NCBI RefSeq assembly: GCF_009765375.1
Contig: NZ_VTOK01000008.1
Span: 66,982 to 130,981, forward strand
Origin: Alteribacillus sp. YIM 98480
GTDB taxonomy: Bacteria > Bacillota > Bacilli > Bacillales > Marinococcaceae
Reading direction: 5' to 3'
DNA length: 64,000 bases
Positions 25,604-32,764 of this stretch are shown piece after piece (position 1 is the first letter of the stretch; each line of letters opens with the position of its first letter). A model generated the notes under the pieces. That model worked only from the letters and a program-made list of their open reading frames with translations, ran no database searches and had not been told where the DNA came from. Position numbers and translations under genes: made by a program.

Positions 25604-26188
25604 TTATTCCGGCTCAATTAAACCGTAACGTCCATCTCTTCTTCGATAGACTACGTTTGTATCACCATTCACAGCGTTGGAAAATACGAAAAAGTTATGT
25701 CCCAGCATATCCATCTGTAAAATAGCTTCTTCTGTATCCATCGGTTTTAAATTAAAACGCTTTGTACGTACGATTTCATAATCATCCACTTCGCTTTCCG
25801 GGAATTCATGGTTAGAAAATTCACCGTTAACGAGTTCTTCATTTAAATCTTCAATATTATCTTTAAACATGTATTTTACACTGCCGTCCTGACGGAACTT
25901 GCGGTTCACTTTTGTTTTATGCTTGCGGATCTGCCGTTCGAGTTTTTCAACGACAAGATCGATGGCGGCATACATATCTGCGTGTGTTTCTTCTGCTCGA
26001 AGTAAGAGCTGAGGCATAGGAACAGTAACCTCAATAATGTGTTCGCTGTTTTGGACCTGCATTTTCACATGCACTTCAGCCACCGGCGTGGTATCAAAAT
26101 AGCGTTCTAGTTTGCTCACTTTCTTTTCCACGTAATTCTTAAGTGCCGGAGTTACCTCTAGGTTTTCACCGCGAATATTGTAATTCAT
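25604..26188 (-). CDS. hpf: Ribosome hibernation promoting factor, long form
   Basis: A 194-residue long-type HPF. The N-terminal domain (about 1-100, MNYNIRGENLEVTPALKNYVEKKVSKLERYF) binds the 30S decoding site, and the C-terminal dimerisation domain (about 135-194, IVRTKRFNLKPMDTEEAILQMDMLGHNFFVF) joins two 70S ribosomes into an inactive 100S dimer. I chose the ATG at 26188, with AAAGGAGGAG eight bases before it. Gene order hpf-secA-prfB is conserved in Bacillus. Confidence 0.95.
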   Translation of the reverse strand: MNYNIRGENLEVTPALKNYVEKKVSKLERYFDTTPVAEVHVKMQVQNSEHIIEVTVPMPQLLLRAEETHADMYAAIDLVVEKLERQIRKHKTKVNRKFRQDGSVKYMFKDNIEDLNEELVNGEFSNHEFPESEVDDYEIVRTKRFNLKPMDTEEAILQMDMLGHNFFVFSNAVNGDTNVVYRRRDGRYGLIEPE

Positions 26189-26333
26189 CAAGTAAACTCC
26201 TCCTTTCGATTACTACTACATATTCTATATTCACTTTCAGACTCCTTCTTTAAACTGAAAAATCGTCTAAAAAAATCGAAAGAATGAAAAGAAAATGAAA
26301 AAATTTGTCGAATAACTTTGCTTTTGACATGAA

Positions 26334-26364
26334 AAGGCCCGCCTCATCGCTGAAAACGGACCTT
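26334..26364. terminator. Terminator of the cold-shock gene
   Basis: Stem AAGGCCCG / CGGACCTT with G-T pairs, flanked by TTTTTT on one side and TTTTC on the other, about 45 bases after the csp stop. Confidence 0.7.
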
Positions 26365-26408
26365 TTTTATACAGAGGCCTGCTCCAATGGACGAAGCAGG
26401 TAAATATT

Positions 26409-26606
26409 TTATAGTTTGTTTACATTTGCAGCCTGCGGGCCGCGCGCACCTTCCACAATCTCAAACTCAACATCCTGTCCTTCTTCAAGCGATTTGAAGC
26501 CTTCTGCATTAATAGCGGAGTAATGAACAAATACATCATCTCCATCTTCTCGCTCGATAAAACCAAACCCTTTTTCATTGTTAAACCATTTTACTTTTCC
26601 TTGCAT
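26409..26606 (-). CDS. Cold-shock protein (CspA/CspB family)
   Basis: A 65-residue single-stranded nucleic-acid binding protein. It has RNP1 (KGFGFIE) and RNP2 (VFVHYSAI) and the [13 protein letters not shown] start. It acts as an RNA chaperone at low temperature or in general translation. The ATG at 26606 follows AAGGA by about ten bases. It is acidic compared with mesophile homologues. Confidence 0.95.
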   Translation of the reverse strand: MQGKVKWFNNEKGFGFIEREDGDDVFVHYSAINAEGFKSLEEGQDVEFEIVEGARGPQAANVNKL

Positions 26607-26975
26607 GTTCCACATTCCTTTCGAAAGTTATGCGCGGGCATTCCCACTTTTTTACTATAGCAGATGAACAAGTCAGCAGTCAATAAACTTTCAAACTATT
26701 TGCACATTTTTGGATGCAGAGGAAATTGTAAAAAATAAATACGGAGACGAATGGAGGTATGGAACCCAAATGTTGTTATTGGACTGGGGTTTGAACGCAT
26801 CTGATTTAATGGGTGAAATGGTCTCTCATCTTTTCGTTGTTGAAGGCGTCTTCATTCATTCTTGGTTACTATTCTTTCAAACAACGTTTTCGGGCTCATA
26901 CAATCCATAGCAAATCTATTCAGACTACGCTGTTAAAAATGATGAAGCTGTCCCATACGTCCGCTTCAGGCATTT
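26607..26975. other. Intergenic region, no supported gene
   Basis: Holds the csp promoter region. A 66-codon plus-strand frame (26710-26910) has no RBS and no recognisable motif, so I do not call it. Confidence 0.5.
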
Positions 26976-27060
26976 GCAGCTGGAATTAACCTTCTCTCGA
27001 GCACAAACCGCTCACTGCGGGGTCTTCGCTCCCCGCAGGAGCCTCGGATATTCCAGCTGC
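26976..27060. repeat. Nested inverted-repeat element downstream of gabD
   Basis: Outer arms GCAGCTGGAAT (26976-26986) and ATTCCAGCTGC (27050-27060) are perfectly complementary, and inside lies CTGCGGGG-TCTTCGCT-CCCCGCAG (27015-27038). The nested shape resembles a small non-coding mobile element (MITE-like) or a structured 3' end. It lies 39 bases after the gabD stop and may also end that transcript. Confidence 0.7.
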
Positions 27061-27098
27061 TGGATGACTATCATACCTAAAGACAGCTCCTTTTTACT

Positions 27099-28526
27099 TT
27101 AAACACCCATAGAAATATATTTCGTTTCAAGAAATGGTTCTATTCCTTCACTGCCGCCTTCTCGCCCGATACCGCTTTGCTTCCAGCCTCCAAACGGTGC
27201 TTGAGGAGCAGATGGGACGCCGTCATTCCAGCCGACAATACCATATTCCAGTCCTTCTGCTACTTTCATTCCACGGCTCAAGTTTTCTGTGAAGAAGTAA
27301 GAAGCTAAACCGTATGGCGAAGAATTCGCAAGACGTACGCCCTCTTCGTCACTAGAAATTTTCTGCACTGGTGCTACCGGGCCGAACGTTTCTTCTTCCA
27401 TAATTACCATTTCATGTGTGATGTTTTTCAGCACTGTTGGTTTATAGAAGTAAGCACCGTTTTCTTCAAAGCCTTCTCCGCCGCAAACAAGCTCAGCTCC
27501 TTTGTCGAGCGCGTCTTTTACGTGACGGTCGACTTTTTCATAGCCGCCCTGGTTAATAAGCGGGCCGATGTCGACGCCGTCTTCAAAACCATCACCGACA
27601 TTCAATTTTTCAGCTTCCGTTTTAAATTTCTCGATAAACTCATCATAAATGCCTTCCTGTACATAAATACGGTTGCCGCATACGCACGTTTGCCCGGCAT
27701 TTCGGAACTTGGAAGCGATCGAACCTTGAACAGCTTTATCTACATTTGCATCATCTAATACGATAATGGGGGCATGTCCGCCTAATTCAAGGGACAGCTT
27801 TTTAATTTGTTCGGAACCTTGTTTCATTAATAAGCGGCCAACTTCCGTGGACCCTGTGAAAGTAATTTTGCGAACCGTTTCATTTTCCATCAACTCTCCG
27901 CCAATTTCAGAAGCTTCCTGTCCGGATACTAAATTAAATACCCCTTTAGGAAGACCTGCTTCTTCACAGATTTCTGCAAATTTGACTGCCGAAAACGGCG
28001 TGTCTTCACCCGGTTTTAATACGACCGTACATCCCGAAGCAAGAGCCGGTGCTACTTTACGGGTTATCATCGCTTGCGGAAAGTTCCACGGGGTAATTGC
28101 ACCAACAACACCAACAGGCTGATGAATCACCATCATCCGTTTTTCGGTAGAACTGGCTGGAACCGTTTTTCCATAGACACGTTTTCCTTCTTCTGCAAAC
28201 CATTCAAGAAACGAAGCTGCATATTGAACTTCCCCTTTTGCCTCTTGAAGCGGTTTCCCCATTTCTTTCGTAATCCATTCTCCGAGCTCCTCTTTTTTCT
28301 CCATCATTAAACGATAAATTTCTTTTAAATAGCCTGCACGTTCTTGAGCAGTTAATGCTGACCAGCTTTTAAAGGCGTCTTCGGCTGCTTTGACTGCCTC
28401 TTTCGTCTCTTTTTTCCCGCCGTCAGCTGCTGTTCCTATTTTTTTCCCATTTGCAGGGTTAATGACAGGAAAAGTACCTTTTTCTGCTGTTTTCCATTCT
28501 CCATTTATATACAATCTAGTGTCCAT
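27099..28526 (-). CDS. gabD: NAD(P)-dependent succinate-semialdehyde dehydrogenase
   Basis: A 475-residue aldehyde dehydrogenase. Visible are the cofactor region TPWNFPQAMITRKVAPALASG, FTGSTEVGRLL, the catalytic Glu in LELGGHAP and the catalytic Cys in NAGQTCVCGNR. The overall pattern (EEGKRVYGKTVP; GIEPFLETKYI) matches GabD, which oxidises succinic semialdehyde to succinate in GABA breakdown. No gabT is adjacent, so another semialdehyde substrate cannot be excluded. It is monocistronic, between a family A repeat upstream and the nested inverted repeat downstream. Confidence 0.8.
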   Translation of the reverse strand: MDTRLYINGEWKTAEKGTFPVINPANGKKIGTAADGGKKETKEAVKAAEDAFKSWSALTAQERAGYLKEIYRLMMEKKEELGEWITKEMGKPLQEAKGEVQYAASFLEWFAEEGKRVYGKTVPASSTEKRMMVIHQPVGVVGAITPWNFPQAMITRKVAPALASGCTVVLKPGEDTPFSAVKFAEICEEAGLPKGVFNLVSGQEASEIGGELMENETVRKITFTGSTEVGRLLMKQGSEQIKKLSLELGGHAPIIVLDDANVDKAVQGSIASKFRNAGQTCVCGNRIYVQEGIYDEFIEKFKTEAEKLNVGDGFEDGVDIGPLINQGGYEKVDRHVKDALDKGAELVCGGEGFEENGAYFYKPTVLKNITHEMVIMEEETFGPVAPVQKISSDEEGVRLANSSPYGLASYFFTENLSRGMKVAEGLEYGIVGWNDGVPSAPQAPFGGWKQSGIGREGGSEGIEPFLETKYISMGV

Positions 28527-28554
28527 TTTGCTATCTCTCCTTTTTTATGCGATT

Positions 28555-28811
28555 AGAAAAGCGCAAGCGCCTTGCTCCTGAGCGACAAGTCCTAGAGAGG
28601 CTCGGCATATGGAAAGCTGATCTTGCTTTCCATTGACGGACCGAAGGAATCTCGAGCGAGTAGGCGCTAGAGCTAGACATCAAAAACGCCAACTATTTAT
28701 CATTTCTTACCTTTTTAGAAAAACTCGACTGGCCGCCGAGTCCTTATGCCGGAAGTCGTTGTTTTGCTTACGTTGATCCTTTAACAAAGTTAACTATTCT
28801 TAAAATATATG
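28555..28811 (+). repeat. Dispersed repeat family A, copy 3 with tail
   Basis: Near-identical to copy 1 through AGCGCAAGCGCCTTGCTC, GAAAGCTGATC, TTGACGGACCGAAGGAATC and TCGAGCGAGTAGGCGC, then the TTTCTTACC module and the full tail module (28733-28811) ending CTTAAAATATATG. It lies upstream of gabD. Confidence 0.85.
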
Positions 28812-28830
28812 AAAAACGAAAGCTATCAAC

Positions 28831-28926
28831 GTACAGGACGTACTTCCACACGACGTGGTGTGCTGCACATTCATCGTCAAAAACGCCACGTCCTGTGGCT
28901 GACGTGTGCTTTTTTAGTGGAAGTAC
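28831..28926. repeat. Family B hairpin repeat, copy 1
   Basis: Outer arms GTACTTCCAC (28840-28849) and GTGGAAGTAC (28917-28926) are perfect complements. Inside are CAGGACGT (28834-28841) and ACGTCCTG (28888-28895), and GCCAC/GTGGC. The core at about 28875-28899 is the reverse complement of the core in the copy at 40274-40372. Confidence 0.75.
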
Positions 28927-29340
28927 CTTCAACTAGGCAGTTTCCTTTATTGATAACGGCAAGCCAATTTTTCTACCACCTCAGGTACACATTTTCAATT
29001 TCCTATACCCGAAATACATGTTATGTATGCATTTATTTTTTTATTTATTACAGTAATTCAACTTTTGTCCCCTTTATCCCTGCAAACATTTAATTTTCTG
29101 TCAGCAAATATTCAATTTCCGTAAACGTATAGACTCCAAAATTAAATTTTCTACACTTTAAATTATTTCAGCCTTATGTACAATGAAAGCAGGACAAAAA
29201 AGAAATACATACTTTTGTTCATTAACAACGTCCCAGTCCCTCTTTATAACATAATCCTCTATACTTTCAACAGCATTCCGGCCTTCCGATTCCCGCTGTA
29301 TGAACCGCCCGCTTCCTAAAAAAGCCGGTTCAAAACCTGT
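28927..29340. other. AT-rich intergenic region, no supported gene
   Basis: No RBS-led reading frame is visible. It ends in an orphan terminator-like hairpin (29341-29369), so a small RNA is possible, but I cannot point to a promoter. Confidence 0.4.
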
Positions 29341-29369
29341 CAGGATCTGATCTTGTTTATCAGATCCTG
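29341..29369 (+). terminator. Orphan rho-independent terminator
   Basis: CAGGATCTGAT-CTTGTTT-ATCAGATCCTG is a perfect 11-base stem followed by CTTTCTTATTGTTTC. No plus-strand gene precedes it, so it may end a small RNA or be a leader attenuator 110 bases before the lipoprotein gene. Confidence 0.6.
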
Positions 29370-29480
29370 CTTTCTTATTGTTTCTGCTCGTTTCCCGTAT
29401 ATCCTTTTCCTTGCTCTACCCAAGCTACCATACATGTGATACTATTTTAATGACAGCCTTCACACAGAGGAGGATGAACC

Positions 29481-30542
29481 ATGGCTCAAATCCGTAAGGG
29501 GCTGCTTCTTATTATGCTGGCTGTATTTACCTCAGCATGTATGTCGGAAGCAGAAACGGATGAAAACGGCAACAATACCGAACCTCCGGAACAAGAAGAA
29601 CCACCGGAGCAAAAAGAATCCATCGATTCTGATGAAGTCCTCGATAATGCCATAGATATTATGGAAGATTTAGAGAATTATGCGATAGATACAAATATGA
29701 ATCAAGACATCCAGTTTAATGAAGAAGGATACTTAAAAAATAAATATCGCTCCCACACCGTTGTTAACCTTGACCCGATTAGCTACCATGAATCCTCCAC
29801 AATTCAAACAACCGAAGAAAACGGTGAAAGTGACACATCAACCAATGTTGTCGGATTAGAACGTTACTTTTCAGAGGAAGGATATTATATTTTTGATTCA
29901 AATGACGGGCGCTGGATAAAATTTCCCGATGAATTCACCGAAGACCTTCAATCCTATGATGAATCCTTTGAAAAACCTGCCCACACCCTTGAATTAATAG
30001 AAGCGTATACGGATGACATTCATATTAGTGAAGGTGATCAGCATTACAGACTTACTTTTTCTGGAGAAAATGAGCAGCTTCAGCAGATTGCTCTGGAAAT
30101 GATGCGAATGGTCAATACCGACTTTTCTGAAATGATGGAAGATATGATGTACATGACGGAAATGGAGGATCTTGAGTTTGAATTGTTGATCGACAAAGAA
30201 ACGTTTTATGCTAAAACCCTGCGAATGGATATGAATATGAATATGAACAGTGAAGAAGGACAGTCCTATAACTCTACTCATACTGTTGTCGCAAGGTATA
30301 GTGAGTTTAATGAAGCAGAAGAAATCTCGATTCCGGATGATGTACTTGAGAATGCAGAAGAAATGGAGCTTGAAGAATTCAGCGGTTTTAATGATATGGA
30401 AGAATTTGATACGATCGAAGGCATAAAAATTGAAGAATTTTATGAGGACGAAGATGAGGAAAATGAAGAGGAAGACGGGGAAGAAATTGAAATTGATTTA
30501 AACGAATTTCTTAGTAACGATGAGGACGAGGTCGAATCATAA
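29481..30542 (+). CDS. Acidic lipoprotein, LolA-like fold (DUF6612-type)
   Basis: A 353-residue exported lipoprotein. The signal MAQIRKGLLLIMLAVFTSAC ends in a lipobox. A Glu/Pro linker follows, then a domain of about 240 residues with repeated amphipathic beta strands (NYAIDTNMNQDIQFNEEG; YYIFDSNDGRWIKFPDEF) similar to the LolA-like lipoproteins of Bacilli. The C-terminal 60 residues are an almost pure Asp/Glu tail. It is anchored on the outer membrane face; its function is not known. GGAGGATGAACC precedes the ATG. It is one of few plus-strand genes in this half of the window. Confidence 0.75.
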   Translation: MAQIRKGLLLIMLAVFTSACMSEAETDENGNNTEPPEQEEPPEQKESIDSDEVLDNAIDIMEDLENYAIDTNMNQDIQFNEEGYLKNKYRSHTVVNLDPISYHESSTIQTTEENGESDTSTNVVGLERYFSEEGYYIFDSNDGRWIKFPDEFTEDLQSYDESFEKPAHTLELIEAYTDDIHISEGDQHYRLTFSGENEQLQQIALEMMRMVNTDFSEMMEDMMYMTEMEDLEFELLIDKETFYAKTLRMDMNMNMNSEEGQSYNSTHTVVARYSEFNEAEEISIPDDVLENAEEMELEEFSGFNDMEEFDTIEGIKIEEFYEDEDEENEEEDGEEIEIDLNEFLSNDEDEVES

Positions 30543-30573
30543 AGGAAAAATCCCCACTAACTTTTGGAAAACG

Positions 30574-30595
30574 GAGCTTGGGATCATCCCGGCTC
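30574..30595 (+). terminator. Terminator of the lipoprotein gene
   Basis: GAGCTTGGGAT-ATCCCGGCTC type stem followed by TTTTTT, 32 bases after the stop. Confidence 0.75.
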
Positions 30596-30637
30596 TTTTT
30601 TCGTTGAATCAAAGAAATAAGGTACATTAATTGGTTA

Positions 30638-31033
30638 TTATTGCCTATCCTGTCTTTTTGGTTCATCTCCTACACTTTGCACTAGCAGCTTCCATCTCTG
30701 AAATGCAGGCATCAGGTCAGACGCCACAAAACGAAGGCGTGCATTAGACGTGTCATATGATGATATCGATTTGGCGTTCTCCACCTTTTCGTGAAAATGC
30801 TGCATTTCCTCTGCTATTTCTACTTTTTCCGCAAACAGATAGCGCATCGTCATGTTATCCGAAGAAAAAGGAGCAAATCCTTCCATCATTTGCACGAGCA
30901 GCCGATCGCCATTTTCCACATGCCCTTCCCGGTAAAAATACGCTACAGAAGATAGGCCTTCTTCCACTGTATGTAACCATTCTTTGTATCTCTTTAAAAA
31001 AACACGCTCCGCTTCCCGTAAGCGCTGAGACAT
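30638..31033 (-). CDS. Hypothetical protein, 131 residues, helical
   Basis: I do not recognise a family. The product is soluble and helical (RLREAERVFLKRYKEWLHTVEEGL; EKVEIAEEMQHFHEKVENAK), without signal or membrane segments. AAAGGAGAGG precedes the ATG at 31033 with good spacing, which supports a real gene. It lies next to the fliD-fliS-fliT block but is separated from it by 760 bases and a terminator, so a flagellar role is only a possibility. Confidence 0.65.
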   Translation of the reverse strand: MSQRLREAERVFLKRYKEWLHTVEEGLSSVAYFYREGHVENGDRLLVQMMEGFAPFSSDNMTMRYLFAEKVEIAEEMQHFHEKVENAKSISSYDTSNARLRFVASDLMPAFQRWKLLVQSVGDEPKRQDRQ

Positions 31034-31691
31034 GATAACCTCTCCTTTCGAACAATGTCAGGTAATTTGATCTTAGCATGTTTGTGCTTTTTTTGTATAG
31101 AAGGTAGACAGCGTCTTTTTGAAGGGCTGGCACGAAGGCATGAAGTCTGCTGCTGTTTGTTCTTGGTTTTAGGTTTTATGAGCATATTCTTCGGGTTTAT
31201 AGTCCACTTTGTCTGGAATTCGCATATTTATTTGATTATTGTGTGTTGATTGGAGATGGTTTTGCTCCAATTCTAGCTTTGTTTTACTGCTGTTTCATTA
31301 TGGAGGGGCAGGCTCCGCGATTGGATGGGGCTTTTGTTGATTTTTGAGAGCTGCTTTGCGTGAGGATCTGCTGATGCATCACGGTTTGAGATAGATTTGT
31401 TTCACTCTGGTGTTTCGAACTTCCTCCATTATCAGAGTTGACTCCGAGGCTGTTTTCTATCGTTTTATGAACGCCCGAAATTTGCTAATATTTCCGGTTG
31501 ATGTGCTCTCGTTTCCCCCCTTTTCAAGCTGCTTTCTTTGGGATATGCTTTTCTTTTCGGTTATTACGCTTCCTTTTACGAGTGTTCCCTTCACCGCTTC
31601 TTTTTTTATAGGGAATTGGCATCAAACATAAAACGAGCAATTTTCTTGGATTATGAGCAAATTTTCAAAGGAATGATCCACTTCCTTTTTA
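31034..31691. other. Intergenic region, no supported gene
   Basis: Short open frames on both strands lack an RBS and have odd composition. Nothing here is recognisable as a gene or RNA; it may be a decayed region next to a family A repeat remnant. Confidence 0.45.
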
Positions 31692-31764
31692 TCGTGTGCG
31701 CCTGAGCGGCTGGGCGCTGAAGCTAGACATCAAAAACGCCAAATATTTATCATTTCTTACCTTT
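31692..31764 (+). repeat. Family A repeat, 3'-only copy
   Basis: Starts TCGTGTGCGCCTGAGCGGC and runs to TTTCTTACCTTT; nearly identical to 40486-40558. It has the 3' module but not the AGCGCAAGCGCC left arm. Confidence 0.75.
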
Positions 31765-31770
31765 CAAAAA

Positions 31771-31792
31771 AGCAGCCTAGTTTCAGGCTGCT
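31771..31792 (-). terminator. Terminator of the fliD-fliS-fliT operon
   Basis: AGCAGCCT-AGTTTC-AGGCTGCT stem followed on the minus strand by TTTTTTG, six bases after the fliT-like stop. Confidence 0.85.
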
Positions 31793-31797
31793 TTACT

Positions 31798-32160
31798 TCA
31801 ATTCTTTTTATCAAAAAACACACCGTCTACAGTAGGCCCGTTGTATGGTCTTTCATAACGCTTGCTGGATTCCTTCTTTTTCTTTAATCGCTGCATATCT
31901 AAACGCAGCGCGCCTTTGGATGCTTCCATCTTTTGTTGAATATCGGCATTCATCTTAACCATGGCACGGCCAAGCTTTTGTTCGGCTTCATTAAATTCTG
32001 TTTTCTGTCTCATTTCATCCAAAAGCTTGGCACGCTTTTGCAAATAGTTCTCTAGTTCTTCTACGTAACGATCACGGTCATCGAGTTCTGTGGGGAGGTC
32101 GCCGGAAACATGCTCGTGTAAGGCTTTGGTTACAAGAAACAGTTCTTTAACCAATGCCAT
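31798..32160 (-). CDS. fliT: FliT-like flagellar export chaperone
   Basis: A 120-residue helical protein rich in Lys/Glu/Leu (VKELFLVTKALHEHV; NYLQKRAKLLDEM) placed directly after fliS, the place of fliT in Bacilli. FliT binds the filament cap protein FliD before export. The ATG at 32160 comes one base after the fliS stop (TAACATG), so the two are translationally coupled; the longer frame to 32184 lies within fliS and lacks an RBS. FliT proteins are weakly conserved, so the call rests on position and helical content. Confidence 0.7.
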   Translation of the reverse strand: MALVKELFLVTKALHEHVSGDLPTELDDRDRYVEELENYLQKRAKLLDEMRQKTEFNEAEQKLGRAMVKMNADIQQKMEASKGALRLDMQRLKKKKESSKRYERPYNGPTVDGVFFDKKN

Positions 32161-32161
32161 G

Positions 32162-32719
32162 TTATGCTTGATCTCCTTCTCCATAGCGCTGCTGCCGATC
32201 TAATTTAATCGTTTCTTTCCACGTATCACGAAACTCTTCGACCAACCCGCGTGCTTCCGTAAGCGCCTCTTTATCATTATTAATATTCGCATCTACTAAA
32301 CGTCGGTGGATAAAATCGTACAACCGAAACATATTTTGTCCGATTTCGGAATCGGTTTTTAATGTTACCATTAATTCACGGATGATATCTTGTGCTCGGA
32401 TAATAAATTTATTTTTGCTTTCCATATCTTTTGCATCCATTGATTTGCCAGCTTTATCGATAAATTTCAGGCAGCCGTTATAAAGTAATAGTGTCAAATC
32501 ACCACGAGAAGCCGTTTGAATGGCATTTTGTTGATATGCATTGGTGGATGCTGGTTTGGTGCTTGGCTTTTGCAGTGCTGAGGCACCAGGAGCTGCTGTA
32601 TCCTCAGCTGCAGCTGACGGTGTATACGTCTGTTCTTTTTGGGCTGGAGCTGTTTTTTTATAGGCTTCGGCCTGTTTCATATTTTTTTGATAAACAGCTT
32701 GTGCATTTTGAAATGCCAT
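32162..32719 (-). CDS. fliS: Flagellin export chaperone FliS with N-terminal extension
   Basis: FliS keeps flagellin unpolymerised and brings it to the export gate. The usual FliS domain starts near residue 58 (TNAYQQNAIQTASRGDLTLLLYNGCLKF) and runs to the end. The 185-residue protein has about 57 extra residues in front: NAQAVYQKNMKQAEAYKK, then a Gln/Ala/Pro/Thr-rich linker. The motif NAQAVYQKN mimics the normal FliS start NAYQQN, as though the start had been duplicated. It is the second gene of fliD-fliS-fliT. Confidence 0.9.
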   Translation of the reverse strand: MAFQNAQAVYQKNMKQAEAYKKTAPAQKEQTYTPSAAAEDTAAPGASALQKPSTKPASTNAYQQNAIQTASRGDLTLLLYNGCLKFIDKAGKSMDAKDMESKNKFIIRAQDIIRELMVTLKTDSEIGQNMFRLYDFIHRRLVDANINNDKEALTEARGLVEEFRDTWKETIKLDRQQRYGEGDQA

Positions 32720-32764
32720 AACTATTCAATCCTCCTGTGTATCTGCATTACATGATGAGTTAAG

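Noticed and set aside
26710-26910. 66-codon plus-strand frame beside the cold-shock gene
   Set aside because: No RBS and no recognisable motif; it lies in an intergenic region with a divergent neighbour.
31410-31631. 73-codon plus-strand hydrophobic frame
   Set aside because: No RBS; Phe/Ser-rich composition typical of the opposite strand of AT-rich spacer.
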